A stretch of 64,000 bases of DNA from Saccharibacillus endophyticus (lineage in GTDB: Bacteria; Bacillota; Bacilli; Paenibacillales; Paenibacillaceae): assembly GCF_013185185.1 (NCBI RefSeq), contig NZ_JAAZWE010000002.1, positions 310,001-374,000 of the forward strand, written 5' to 3'. A program made the translations under genes and the position numbers. Positions 7,603 through 16,383 of this stretch are shown piece after piece; position 1 is the stretch's first letter; the number at the start of each line of letters is the position of its first letter. The notes beneath the pieces were generated by a model that had not been told where the DNA came from, did not search any database, and saw only the letters and a program-made list of their open reading frames with translations.

Positions 7603-7707
7603 GATACCTTGTCAACGCTAGAGGTAAGGTCACGCTCCCCTGAATCGCACCTAAAGCGTGTGCGTTTCAGGAAAACGTAATCCTTTGATTAAGAGTTGAC
7701 AAAGTAC
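7603..7707. repeat. Family B palindromic repeat, copy B1
   Basis: About 105 bp. The ends ACCTTGTCAACGCT and AGAGTTGACAAAGT form an inverted repeat, with GGTAAGG/CCTTTGATTA arms and an apical AAGCGTGTGCG region. About 70% or more identical by eye over its whole length to the copy at 48929-49032. Its right part overlaps the 3' end of the APH-like kinase gene. Confidence 0.75.
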
Positions 7708-8503
7708 TAGATAACCGGGTACGAATAAATCGGAGCAATTTTTCTTTTTCAGGTTCCGGAATCGGCTCAATCAGACGAATGGCCGCTACCGGGAGCATCC
7801 AACGTTTGACGTCCGACTCTTCGAAACCCGTAAGCTCGATATAGGTTTGCAGGTATGCCTCTCGGAACACTTCGGCGGCTTCTTCCATGCTTCCTCTGGG
7901 GCCGCCTGCTTCCGTACCGAAGCCGAGCAGCAGCAAAGTGCGCGCGACATCGTATAGGGGATGGCCGCAATTCGCGTCGATCCAGTCAATGACCTGCCAG
8001 CCCTGTTCATTTTCCATAATGTTGCCGGGATGAAAATCGCCGTGGCATAATCGTTCGTCGTCGGGCAATTGCTCCAGCTCCGCGCGAACAGCGGCGCGTT
8101 CCGCCTCATTCAACTGTTCGACGCGCGACAAGCGCTGCACCAGACGCTCCCGTTGGGAGTCGCCGAGCGTCGCGGCTTCGAGGCTGTTCAACCGCGCCTG
8201 ATAAGCGGCAAACGTCTTCGCCGCTTCGGCTGCTGTTTGCGGCTCGCGCTGCAAACGCTGAAGCAGCGATTCTCCCTCGATCTTTTTCAACAAAATGGCT
8301 TCGCGACCGTCGTATCGCGTTCTGCCTAACGGCTCTGCCGTCGGCAAGCCTTGCTCATAAGCCCATAGGCTTTTACGGTATTCATGGTCTGCGCTTTCTT
8401 TACCGAACCATTCCCGAAACAGCTTTACGACCCGGCCATGCTCGGCCGCAAAAATCTCGGCCGTTCCTCCGTCGCCGATCTTGCTCCAATTCTGTTCTGT
8501 CAT
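7667..8503 (-). CDS. APH/choline kinase-type phosphotransferase
   Basis: 278 residues, protein-kinase-like fold. Catalytic loop LCHGDFHPGNIM (HGDxHxxN, near residue 155) and the metal-binding VIDWIDAN motif follow at about residue 170. The N-terminus carries the ATP-binding lobe with GREAILLKKIEGESL. The family phosphorylates aminoglycosides, choline or other small alcohols; this member cannot be called a resistance gene from sequence alone. The last 13 codons (STLSTLNQRITFS and stop) are encoded by repeat B1, which suggests the original 3' end was replaced. Confidence 0.85.
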   Translation of the reverse strand: MTEQNWSKIGDGGTAEIFAAEHGRVVKLFREWFGKESADHEYRKSLWAYEQGLPTAEPLGRTRYDGREAILLKKIEGESLLQRLQREPQTAAEAAKTFAAYQARLNSLEAATLGDSQRERLVQRLSRVEQLNEAERAAVRAELEQLPDDERLCHGDFHPGNIMENEQGWQVIDWIDANCGHPLYDVARTLLLLGFGTEAGGPRGSMEEAAEVFREAYLQTYIELTGFEESDVKRWMLPVAAIRLIEPIPEPEKEKLLRFIRTRLSSTLSTLNQRITFS

Positions 8504-8529
8504 GCTACACCGCTTTCCGCCAAGGCTGG

Positions 8530-8781
8530 TTATCTTCGATTAATCGGACGCTCCAGTGCATACAATTCCTCTTCGATCTGACTTAACTTCTCGTTCACGG
8601 CCGCTTTCGCGTCGCGTACAGCCTGATTGTATATGTATGGGGCGAACTGGTGCATCATATGATCGAGCAATCGCTCTGCCGCAATCGTGCCAATCTCTTC
8701 GCCGCGTTCATCGTAAAAAAAGTTTTGCAGCTCTTCGATCATTTCATCCTTTTGTTCCTTGGGCAACTTGATCGGAATCAT
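8530..8781 (-). CDS. DUF2164 family protein
   Basis: 83 residues matching the full DUF2164 length: begins MIPIKLPKEQKDEMIEELQ, then FFYDERGEEIGTIAAERLLDHM, ending in a coiled tail. Function unknown. RBS GGAGGGACCTC precedes ATG 8781. It lies between a GNAT gene (13 bp upstream) and the APH-like kinase (26 bp downstream), so it is probably in one operon with them. Confidence 0.85.
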   Translation of the reverse strand: MIPIKLPKEQKDEMIEELQNFFYDERGEEIGTIAAERLLDHMMHQFAPYIYNQAVRDAKAAVNEKLSQIEEELYALERPINRR

Positions 8782-8794
8782 GAGGTCCCTCCTT

Positions 8795-9190
8795 TTAAGA
8801 TTTATTTCGATGCATTACGGTCTGCTTCGTCTCTTGGAAACCACTGCCGTGATAATAATCAGCCAGTTTCGCCGAACAAAACAAGCTGACCGCTTCAATG
8901 CCGCTTAGTTCCTTCATCATCTTGTCCATCATATGCCGACCGATCCCCTGACCCCGATGCGTACGGAGTACGACGACGTCCTCCACATAAGCCCGATAAA
9001 CGCCATCGGACACCGCCCGGCAGAAGCCCACCAATTGCTTCTCCTCCCAGGCGCCCAAAACGACGCCATGTGCCAGCAGCTTGCGAATTCCGTCTTTCGT
9101 TCGCGTCGGCCACCAATCCACATCCTGATAAAGCCGCATTAATTGAAGCGGGGGAATCGGTTTTTCCGTATGCAGTTTGATGACCACCAT
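8795..9190 (-). CDS. GNAT family N-acetyltransferase
   Basis: 131 residues. The acetyl-CoA loop THRGQGIGRHMMDKMM follows the central strand VYRAYVEDVVVLR; the C-terminal part LFCSAKLADYYHGSGFQETKQTVMHR is typical of small GNATs of the YjdJ/PF13508 class. Start ATG 9190 with RBS GGAGGCTTCGGACAC. First gene of a short leftward operon continuing to DUF2164 and the APH-like kinase. Confidence 0.88.
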   Translation of the reverse strand: MVVIKLHTEKPIPPLQLMRLYQDVDWWPTRTKDGIRKLLAHGVVLGAWEEKQLVGFCRAVSDGVYRAYVEDVVVLRTHRGQGIGRHMMDKMMKELSGIEAVSLFCSAKLADYYHGSGFQETKQTVMHRNKS

Positions 9191-9232
9191 GTGTCCGAAG
9201 CCTCCTTGTTGTCGGTCGCAATCGTAATATGC

Positions 9233-9266
9233 AAAAAGCCCGGACGCCGCTACTGCGCGCCGGGCA
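9233..9266 (-). terminator. Terminator after the SUKH-like gene
   Basis: Leftward GC-rich stem GCCCGGCGCGC...GCGTCCGGGC followed by five T residues; 21 bp beyond the stop of the 9287-9976 gene. Confidence 0.75.
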
Positions 9267-9286
9267 GATAGCCATGGAGTAGAGGG

Positions 9287-9976
9287 TTAGGGCTCGATCG
9301 GCTTGACCATGCTCGGATCAAGGATGAGCGACAACGCGCTTTCTTCGAGACAACCGTACCAAACATCCGAATAATAATCCATAATCAATAAATTATCGCC
9401 GCACAGATAGAAGGAATGCGACGGCTCCTTGAATACGTAATACCCATCCAACCAAAGCGGATGCAGTTTGGCCCGAAACACATCCGGATCGAGAGCCCCT
9501 TCCAGCTTCCCGAAATAACGACTGCCGAAGACCAGCTCTTGCAAACAAAATGTCGTCAAAAAGTGGGTCAGCGACGGGCAAACGACTTCGCTTTCTTCCA
9601 ATCGCTCATCCCATAGACGGGCAGCATCGCTGTATACAGGCGAGTCATCCTGATTGGCATTGACCTCACAGCTCCAACTGCCCTGATTCTCCAACAGAAA
9701 CGAAATCCGACCGCTTTCGCGTTTCAATTTTTCCGGTTCCAGCCAAATATCCTGGGCTTCAAACAGCTTGGGACGAAATCCAGCCGAATAAGCTGATGCC
9801 TCATAAGAAGGATTCGGCCAGTTTCCTGCAAATGTATAAAAGTCTCTCAAAGCAGCAGGCAGATCCGTCGGCACGCTTTCCCGACGGATTCCGTACTCCG
9901 GCTTTGCCGGTCCTGCCCATTTGCAAATAAACGCTTTCAGCCGTTCCATAGTTTGTTCATTGTCCGGAATCAGCAT
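9287..9976 (-). CDS. SMI1/KNR4 (SUKH)-like protein of unknown function
   Basis: 229 residues. The N-terminal part (VPTDLPAALRDFYTFAGNWPNPS, about residues 35-58) has the pattern of the SMI1/KNR4 superfamily start, where a helix follows a short LP motif and leads into an aromatic turn. The centre has an EVNANQDDSPVYSD segment. Such proteins occur as immunity proteins of polymorphic toxins or as stand-alone housekeeping proteins; no toxin gene is adjacent. RBS AAAGGGGAATTCTT precedes ATG 9976. Confidence 0.6.
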   Translation of the reverse strand: MLIPDNEQTMERLKAFICKWAGPAKPEYGIRRESVPTDLPAALRDFYTFAGNWPNPSYEASAYSAGFRPKLFEAQDIWLEPEKLKRESGRISFLLENQGSWSCEVNANQDDSPVYSDAARLWDERLEESEVVCPSLTHFLTTFCLQELVFGSRYFGKLEGALDPDVFRAKLHPLWLDGYYVFKEPSHSFYLCGDNLLIMDYYSDVWYGCLEESALSLILDPSMVKPIEP

Positions 9977-10286
9977 AAGAATTCCCCTTTTTATGTAAAG
10001 TTAACAAAGAGTATGCGGTAGCCCTTTCATGATGTTCATTGCCGTTTGCGGCCATTTGGTACATTTACCCTTATGTTTCCTTATTTTATCGGTACTGTGC
10101 ACGGCTGAGAACCCCGCTCTTTCCTATTTCCGCAAGAAAGCTTGCAATAGGGCATGCGAAGTTAGTCCCATTTGGAGGAAATAAGCAAGTCGACCTTTTC
10201 AAAATACAGCGGAAAAAGGACGTGCACCAGCACGCCCTCAGGCTGTCGAGAAAGTCACTCTGACGCAGCAAGCGAGAAGACTCTGC
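9977..10286. other. Intergenic gap with a half copy of repeat A
   Basis: No convincing gene. A 74-codon rightward frame (10039-10263) lacks a good RBS. A small hairpin CGTGCACCAGCACG lies near 10220. From about 10233 to 10280 the sequence CTGTCGAGAAAGTC...AAGCGAGAAGACT matches the outer arm of repeat A2 (17.28 kb) without its partner arm. Confidence 0.6.
10233..10284. repeat. Solo outer arm of family A repeat
   Basis: GGCTGTCGAGAAAGTCACT and GCAAGCGAGAAGACT align with the right arm of A2 read on the opposite strand (GCTGTCGATAAAGTTACT, GGAAGCGAGAAGACT). The core and second arm are absent. It ends at the msrA stop codon. Confidence 0.6.
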
Positions 10287-10823
10287 TTACGCTTGCCAGT
10301 TCGCGTCGATAAACTCGTCGCGGCCGGATTGTTGGCGGTCTTCTTTGTAATGCTTCGGATTTTTTTTGTGGTAATCCTGATGGTAGTCTTCGGCTTCATA
10401 GAAAGTTTGTGCAGGCAGAACTTCCGTTACGATCGGCTTATCGAAACGACCGCTGTCGGCCAGCTCTTGGCGGGTTGCCAATGCCGCTTCTTGTTGCGCT
10501 TCGTTGTGGAAAAAAATTGCCGGCTTGTACTGCGTGCCCCGATCCTGGAATTGGCCTTCGCCGTCTGTCGGATCGGTCTGAGGCCAATACAATTCCAGCA
10601 AACGCTCATAAGGGAATACATCCGGTTCGAATGTGATTTGCACCACTTCGTAATGGCCTGTCGTGCCTGTCTTTACTTGCTCGTATGTCGGATTATCCAC
10701 GGTTCCGCCCATATAGCCCGATACGATTCCATGAATACCCGGCATTTCTTCGAATGGCGTGACCATGCACCAGAAGCAACCTCCGGCAAAGGTCGCCCGT
10801 TGAATATTTTTTTTCTCAGTCAT
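10287..10823 (-). CDS. msrA: Peptide-methionine (S)-S-oxide reductase MsrA
   Basis: 178 residues. Catalytic motif GGCFWC with C16, the nucleophile that reduces methionine S-sulfoxide in proteins, using thioredoxin for recycling. Further family landmarks: GIHGIVSGYMGGTVDNPTYE, the GHYEVVQITFEP block and YHQDYHKKNPKHY at the C-terminus. Cytosolic, oxidative-damage repair. Its start ATG 10823 lies inside the end of the asparaginase gene (8-nt overlap), so it is translationally coupled to it. Confidence 0.96.
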   Translation of the reverse strand: MTEKKNIQRATFAGGCFWCMVTPFEEMPGIHGIVSGYMGGTVDNPTYEQVKTGTTGHYEVVQITFEPDVFPYERLLELYWPQTDPTDGEGQFQDRGTQYKPAIFFHNEAQQEAALATRQELADSGRFDKPIVTEVLPAQTFYEAEDYHQDYHKKNPKHYKEDRQQSGRDEFIDANWQA

Positions 10824-11853
10824 GAATCTTCGACTCCCTTATCTCTTCCATATTTCGCAGCACGAAGTTCGGCTTAATCTCGCCGATGCGTTCCCGGCGG
10901 GCATTCAGCACGGGCGCATGCACATAATCCGCAAGCTCCGCGAACTGCTGATCCGTCCCGATCCCCAATTGCTTCAGCACTTCCATGGCCGCCACGAAAG
11001 TCGCGCGTTCGCTGCCGTCTTCGACCTTGACCGCGATTCCGATCCCTCGATCGGCCACGCCGATGCACTGAACGCCTTCCGCGCCGACTTTTGCCACAAG
11101 GTTGCCTTGGAAGACGCGCATCAGATCCGTATCGAAGCGATTTTTGCCTGCTACCATTTCCGGCCGACGGGTCATCCCGCGGCGAACGCGGTTCAGCGCA
11201 TCCGCACGCGTTTCGGACACTGTGCCTTCCGGCTTCGCCAGACGCGCAAAACCGAGGGCGGCATGACGAAGCGGCAAACGGTGCACGGGCACGCCGCAGC
11301 CGTCTACGCCGATGCCGATCTCTTCGGCGGGATAATCGCAGACGTCAGCAATAACAGATAAGATGCGCTGCTGATGCGGATGCTCGATCTCCCGATACGT
11401 CAGCGTATCTTCGTTCAGATGAACCGCCGTCAGCAGCATCCCCGAATGTTTGCCGGAACAGTTGCTGAACACAGGCGTCAGTTCCCGGCCCTCGCGAATC
11501 AATTCCCGATAGCTTTCGCCGTCCCGCGGGATATGCGTTCCGCACTGAAGATCCTCCTCCGACAAATGCGCGCGGGACAATACGTCCAGCACCGCATGAC
11601 GGTGAATCGGCTCGCCGCTATGCGACGCGCAGCTTAGCGAAATTTCCGCATCGCCGTATCCGAAAGCATCGGCAGCACCCGATTCGATCAGCGGTACCGC
11701 CTGAAACGGCTTCATGGACGAACGCGGAAAAGTCAGACGATCCGGATCGCCCGCCGCATATAATAAACGGCCTTCGTTGTCGACGACGGCTGCGTGAATT
11801 TCATGGTTGCTTTCTACATATCGGCCTCGGGTAACTTGTACATCCTGCGACAT
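10816..11853 (-). CDS. Asparaginase II-type protein
   Basis: 345 residues of the PF06089 family (thermolabile Rhizobium etli-type asparaginase), unrelated to the classical AnsA/AnsB fold. Features: RGRYVESNHEIHAAVVD at the N-terminus, FPRSSMKPFQAVPL (catalytic SxxK-like serine and lysine, about residues 44-57), CASHSGEPIH, and FSNCSGKHSGML. Likely hydrolyses L-asparagine to aspartate and ammonia in the cytosol. Lies between pepV and msrA, all leftward; the pepV gap is 34 bp. Confidence 0.88.
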   Translation of the reverse strand: MSQDVQVTRGRYVESNHEIHAAVVDNEGRLLYAAGDPDRLTFPRSSMKPFQAVPLIESGAADAFGYGDAEISLSCASHSGEPIHRHAVLDVLSRAHLSEEDLQCGTHIPRDGESYRELIREGRELTPVFSNCSGKHSGMLLTAVHLNEDTLTYREIEHPHQQRILSVIADVCDYPAEEIGIGVDGCGVPVHRLPLRHAALGFARLAKPEGTVSETRADALNRVRRGMTRRPEMVAGKNRFDTDLMRVFQGNLVAKVGAEGVQCIGVADRGIGIAVKVEDGSERATFVAAMEVLKQLGIGTDQQFAELADYVHAPVLNARRERIGEIKPNFVLRNMEEIRESKIHD

Positions 11854-11887
11854 CGGTTAATCTCTTCTTTCTGTGTGTAATGTTAAT

Positions 11888-13291
11888 TTATTTGGCCAAC
11901 TCGTAAATCGCTCGCGCATAGATCGCGGTCGCTTTGAGCAGATCGTCGACCTCGATATATTCGTCGGCTTGGTGAGCCGTCATTTCTTTGCCCGGGAAGC
12001 AGGCTCCGAAGGCGACGCCTTTTTCCATGAAGCGGGCATATGTCGCTCCGCCCGTCGATAGCAGCGTCGGTTCATCGCCCGTCAGTTCCGCATAAGCGGT
12101 TTGCAGCGAGCGGATAACCGCTTCGTCTTTGCCGACATGGTGGGAGCCTTTTTGTTGAACGTCGGAGACGCGGAAATCGAATCTGTCCAGCGTCGCTTCC
12201 AGCTGCGTGCGAATCCGATCGTGGTCCGATTGCACCGGACAACGGGCCGTCAATTGAATTTGCGTGCCTTCTTCCGTACCGAAGCGGATGACGCCGGGAT
12301 TAACGGTCAAAGGACCGGTCATCTCATCGCGGAACGCAATGCCCAGCTTCTCTCCATGGAAGTCCTCATGCATCGTGTTTAACAACCCGATAAAGCGGTT
12401 GGCTTCCGTCTGAAGAGCCGCATCCCGCAAAAACAAAGCCAATACTGTGCCGGCATTGACGCCTTTTTCCGGTTCCGAACCATGCGCGGATACGCCGGCT
12501 ACCGTAAACATGGCTTGTCCCGCATTGATCTCGGCTTCGCCTTTCACGCGATGCTTGCGGCAGAAGTCCTCGAAAGATTCCACCAACGGTCGAATGTCGC
12601 CGCTAAGTACGGCATGCGCACGCTCAGGCACCATATTGATGCGAACGCCCGACTCGAACGATTCCAAAGTGATCAACGATCGGGAATCTTCCAATCCGTT
12701 TTTGGGTACGAGCGTCGGGTTAAACTGTCCTTTTTCCGCATAGATCATCGGGAATTCGGCATCCGGGGCAAAACCGACGGTCGGCATTTGCTCGCGCTCC
12801 GCGTAATGACGCATGCAGCTCATGCCGCTTTCCTCGTCGGTTCCGAAGATCAGGCGTACGTTTTTGGTTAACGGCAAACCTAGCTCCTTGACGATTTTCA
12901 GTCCGTACAGCGCCGCGATCGTAGGGCCTTTATCATCGATGGCTCCGCGCGCATAAAGCTTCCCGCCGCGGATCGTCGGTTCAAAAGGCGGGCTTGTCCA
13001 TGCGCCGGTCGCAGGCACGACGTCCACATGACCCAAGATGCCGATTGTCGTATCCGGGTCAAAACTGCCGTATTGCGCATGTCCCGCGTAGCCGTCTACA
13101 TTTTTCGTGTCCAAGCCGAGTTTTTCCGTCAGTTGCAGCATATAGTCCAGCGCTTCGCCGATTGCCTGTCCCATCGGACGCTCCGTCGAAGCCGCAGCCG
13201 CGTCTTTGACACTCTCAATTCGAAGCAGGCCGTCCAGATCGCGCAGCAGGTCCTCGCGCCGCGATTCTGCTTCCTTTTGCCAATCGATCAT
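11888..13291 (-). CDS. pepV: Dipeptidase PepV (M20 family)
   Basis: 467 residues, usual PepV length. Zinc ligands are in GHVDVVPATGAW (His near residue 87), ARGAIDDKGPTIAALYG (Asp near 119) and GTDEESGMSCMRHYAE (Glu pair near 153); the final ligand motif is in GGATYARFMEKGVAFG. Cytosolic dinuclear zinc dipeptidase cleaving unsubstituted dipeptides. RBS GAGGAGGCAGATGG precedes ATG 13291. Located 15 bp downstream of the histidine kinase gene. Confidence 0.93.
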   Translation of the reverse strand: MIDWQKEAESRREDLLRDLDGLLRIESVKDAAAASTERPMGQAIGEALDYMLQLTEKLGLDTKNVDGYAGHAQYGSFDPDTTIGILGHVDVVPATGAWTSPPFEPTIRGGKLYARGAIDDKGPTIAALYGLKIVKELGLPLTKNVRLIFGTDEESGMSCMRHYAEREQMPTVGFAPDAEFPMIYAEKGQFNPTLVPKNGLEDSRSLITLESFESGVRINMVPERAHAVLSGDIRPLVESFEDFCRKHRVKGEAEINAGQAMFTVAGVSAHGSEPEKGVNAGTVLALFLRDAALQTEANRFIGLLNTMHEDFHGEKLGIAFRDEMTGPLTVNPGVIRFGTEEGTQIQLTARCPVQSDHDRIRTQLEATLDRFDFRVSDVQQKGSHHVGKDEAVIRSLQTAYAELTGDEPTLLSTGGATYARFMEKGVAFGACFPGKEMTAHQADEYIEVDDLLKATAIYARAIYELAK

Positions 13292-13306
13292 CCATCTGCC
13301 TCCTCA

Positions 13307-15943
13307 TTAGTCGTGTTCCTCTGTCGTTCGTTTCGATTCGCTTATTATCTTACCACTATTTTTACCCGAATGCCGAATCTGCGCCTCTGCCTCCGACAGC
13401 AGTTCAGCCAAACGCTTGGAATCGACCGGTTTGTTCATATATTCGTCCATCCCTGCGTCCAGGCAGCGTTCCCGATCTCCGCGCATCGCATTCGCGGTAA
13501 CCGCAATAATATAAGGTTTGCCGTAACGCCCGGGCGCTTTTCGAATCCGGCGCGTAGCCTCGAACCCGTCCATCCTCGGCATTCTGACGTCCATCAAAAT
13601 CACTTCGTAACGCGAACGTTCCGCCAGCGTCAGCGCTTCGACTCCGTCTTCGGCGATATCGGACTCGCAGCCCAGCCGATCGAGCAATCGTTCCATGACG
13701 AGTTGATTGATTTTGTTGTCTTCGGCCACCAGAATCCGCAGCGGAGCAGAAACGTCAACCGGCGCTTCCGCAACTTCAACCGGCTCTTCAGGCATCGCGT
13801 CAAAGTCGGGCAGCTGCATATCGATCGAAAACCTGAACACCGTGCCCTCTCCAAGCTTCGAACGGACGCCGATCGTCCCATGCATAAGTTCGATCAGCTT
13901 TTTGGTAATCGCAAGCCCCAGCCCCGACCCTTCGGATTTGCGCGTCATGAAGTTGTCCAGCTGATAAAAGGGATCGAACAAATGCTCCGTATGAGACTCA
14001 GGAATGCCCATGCCCGTATCGCGAATGCGAAAATGCAGACGAGCCCAGCCTTCCGGCGCTCCCTCTTCCAGATCTACCGAAACGAACACGCCGCCCTCTT
14101 CCGTGTATTTGATCGCGTTGCCGACCAGATTGACGAGAATCTGGCGCAGCTTATTCGGATCGCCTACCACGATCTCCGGCACATGCGGGGCGATGGACAA
14201 GCCGAGTTCCAGCTTTTTGGCCCTGGAGTCGGCCAATAGGATATCGAACGAACGCGCCACGTCTTCACGCAAATTCATCGGTTCAAGCTGAAGCCCCGTC
14301 TTGCCGGCTTCAATCTTGGAAAAGTCGAGAATGTCATTGATGATACCCAGCAGCGAATCGCCGCTTCGACGAATCACTTCCACGTACTCGCGCTGCTCGG
14401 CAGTAAGTCCTTCCGTTTCCAGCAATAACTGCGTTAAGGTAATGACCCCGTTCATGGGCGTACGAATTTCATGGCTCATCACGGCAAGAAAGTCGCTTTT
14501 GGCCCGGTTCATCTCTTCCGCTGCCTGTTTTTCGATAAGCAGACGCTTGTGTTCCGTAATATCCTTGGCCAAAACGTAACAACCCACATTGCGCCCGCCC
14601 ACAATGATCGGCGCCGTAGAGGTCAATACTTCAAACTCGTTTCCGTCAACATTCCGGATTCGAACGGTCGGACGCAAAGATTCGTCTCCCGCCACGTTGT
14701 TGCGCAAAATATCGTCCATCGTTCCTTCCGCCAGCCATTCGGAGAAAAGTCGGCCGATCATCTCTTCCGTAGCCAATCCGATCAATGTCTGTGCCGCGGG
14801 ATTGGTGTTCATCACGCGTCCTTCGCCGTCGATCGAGAAGACCGCATCATGGTTATGCCGTTTAAGGGACGTATAGCGTTCCACGGACTCTTGCAGTTTG
14901 CGTTCCGAATCACGGAAGTCCGTGATATCGCGATAAATTACCGCATAACCGGCCGGATTCTCCTCGTCTCCCAGTGCGAATTCTGTCACCAATACGTTCA
15001 GAATCTCGCCGTTTCTTGAAAGGGCAATCGCTTCCGCACGTACGGCGTCCTCGGCCTGAATAGCCGGATCGGGCAGCGAATTTGCTTTCGACAAAGGAGC
15101 CAGTTCCCCTTCGGACACGTTCTGCAACCCGATTTTCTCCCGGACGCCTGTTTCGCTCATGCCTGCAAATTCTTGGGTATCCCAGCCGAATACGCGCTCG
15201 AAGGCCGCGTTCAAACTGACAAGCGCGCCTTTTTCGTCGAACAAGGCTACCGGGTCCAGATTGTTTGCCGTGATCCTTTCCAACTGCCGGGCCGCCGCTT
15301 CCAAGCGCAGCCGTTCAACGTTGTCCCGCCGGTCTTTCTCGCGCTGCGCGGACAAAGACGGAAAAAGAGCGCCGCCGCTTTTTCCGGTAAGATCCGTACT
15401 GCTGAATTCGTCGTCGGTCATCACGTAATCGTGCGTTCTCAACATTTTCACTTGCAGGGAAGCGCTGATCGAACCTGCCTGATAAGCGCATACCGATACC
15501 ATGCGCATTCCCTGCACCGTCCGGTCGGCGAAAGCCTCGAATACGCTCAACTCATGCTCGATGAACGGTTCGCTTTTCCAAGCGACATGCGCCCAAGTGC
15601 GAATCTCCGACGCTTGGCCGATATAAGGGTTCAACGATTCGCCGAAATGCCCGATTACTTTTTTATAATGAAAACTTTGCGTTGTATCGTAAAATCGATC
15701 CGCGTCCACATAAACGACGCGTTTATTCTCTTCCGCGCTTAATGCCGGCGAAACAAGACTGCGAATTCGGCCGATCCGTTCTGCGGAATCGATCAAAATC
15801 GCCAAGCCGCCGTCCTGAACGCCCGAAATCAAATAAGCGGACGCATTGTCCGCATAGGCGTCGACGTCGTCATAGAGGTATAGGATATGGCCGCCCGTCG
15901 ATACGCTGACCAGCCGATTCAATTCCATTATGCGCTCGCTCAT
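13307..15943 (-). CDS. Hybrid sensor histidine kinase with MEDS and PAS domains
   Basis: 878 residues without membrane segments. Order: N-terminal MEDS (DcmR sensory-type) domain, about 10-170; PAS about 215-325 and PAS about 345-465; HisKA with phospho-acceptor H491 in MSHEIRTP; HATPase_c with N box (LVNLVGNAIKYTEEGG) and G box (SEGSGLGLAITKKL); receiver domain with D785 in LMDVRMP and K in MNKPVD. This is a cytosolic, probably redox- or small-ligand-sensing kinase with internal phosphotransfer. No separate response regulator is adjacent, so the output partner is unknown. First gene before pepV-asparaginase-msrA. Confidence 0.93.
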   Translation of the reverse strand: MSERIMELNRLVSVSTGGHILYLYDDVDAYADNASAYLISGVQDGGLAILIDSAERIGRIRSLVSPALSAEENKRVVYVDADRFYDTTQSFHYKKVIGHFGESLNPYIGQASEIRTWAHVAWKSEPFIEHELSVFEAFADRTVQGMRMVSVCAYQAGSISASLQVKMLRTHDYVMTDDEFSSTDLTGKSGGALFPSLSAQREKDRRDNVERLRLEAAARQLERITANNLDPVALFDEKGALVSLNAAFERVFGWDTQEFAGMSETGVREKIGLQNVSEGELAPLSKANSLPDPAIQAEDAVRAEAIALSRNGEILNVLVTEFALGDEENPAGYAVIYRDITDFRDSERKLQESVERYTSLKRHNHDAVFSIDGEGRVMNTNPAAQTLIGLATEEMIGRLFSEWLAEGTMDDILRNNVAGDESLRPTVRIRNVDGNEFEVLTSTAPIIVGGRNVGCYVLAKDITEHKRLLIEKQAAEEMNRAKSDFLAVMSHEIRTPMNGVITLTQLLLETEGLTAEQREYVEVIRRSGDSLLGIINDILDFSKIEAGKTGLQLEPMNLREDVARSFDILLADSRAKKLELGLSIAPHVPEIVVGDPNKLRQILVNLVGNAIKYTEEGGVFVSVDLEEGAPEGWARLHFRIRDTGMGIPESHTEHLFDPFYQLDNFMTRKSEGSGLGLAITKKLIELMHGTIGVRSKLGEGTVFRFSIDMQLPDFDAMPEEPVEVAEAPVDVSAPLRILVAEDNKINQLVMERLLDRLGCESDIAEDGVEALTLAERSRYEVILMDVRMPRMDGFEATRRIRKAPGRYGKPYIIAVTANAMRGDRERCLDAGMDEYMNKPVDSKRLAELLSEAEAQIRHSGKNSGKIISESKRTTEEHD

Positions 15944-16088
15944 TATGCACCCCGCGACTTTGCTTGAATTTTAACTTTCTACCTATTATACGACAAATGA
16001 GCGAAGGGAAGATGACGAAATTTGACTATAATCGACTTGGACGGCTTCCCGAGCCAATAAAAGATTTGCCGAGGTACTGAAACATACA

Positions 16089-16130
16089 AAAAAGGTTCCC
16101 ATTCTGCCCGAAGCAAAATGGAAACCTTGT
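16089..16130 (-). terminator. Terminator after tRNA-Leu
   Basis: Leftward stem AAGGTTTCCATTTTGC with GCAGAATGGGAACCTT, followed by T residues, 14 bp after the tRNA 3' end. Confidence 0.8.
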
Positions 16131-16143
16131 TTTTAATAAAAGA

Positions 16144-16227
<84 letters not shown>

Positions 16228-16316
16228 ATATCATGATCGCTATTATAGCGACAAGACAGATCATAACACAAAGCAAAAGTTTCAGTCAACAACTTTCAAA
16301 AAAAGTAAGGATATGC

Positions 16317-16345
16317 TTGCATGCGAACACCTATTCGGTTATACT
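16317..16345 (+). promoter_or_regulatory. Sigma-A promoter of the 16384 gene
   Basis: TTGCAT (16317-16322), 17-bp spacer, TATACT (16340-16345); start codon follows at 16384 with a GGTGGTGAAGAG site. Confidence 0.7.
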
Positions 16346-16383
16346 GAAAACAGAACACAAGTTCCTACAAGGTGGTGAAGAGC

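Noticed and set aside
10039..10263. 74-codon plus-strand frame in the gap before msrA
   Set aside because: No RBS, no recognisable domain, and its end lies in the half repeat A.
13028..14239. 403-codon open frame on the plus strand
   Set aside because: Antisense shadow of pepV and the histidine kinase genes, crossing their boundary; Arg/His-rich, no RBS.
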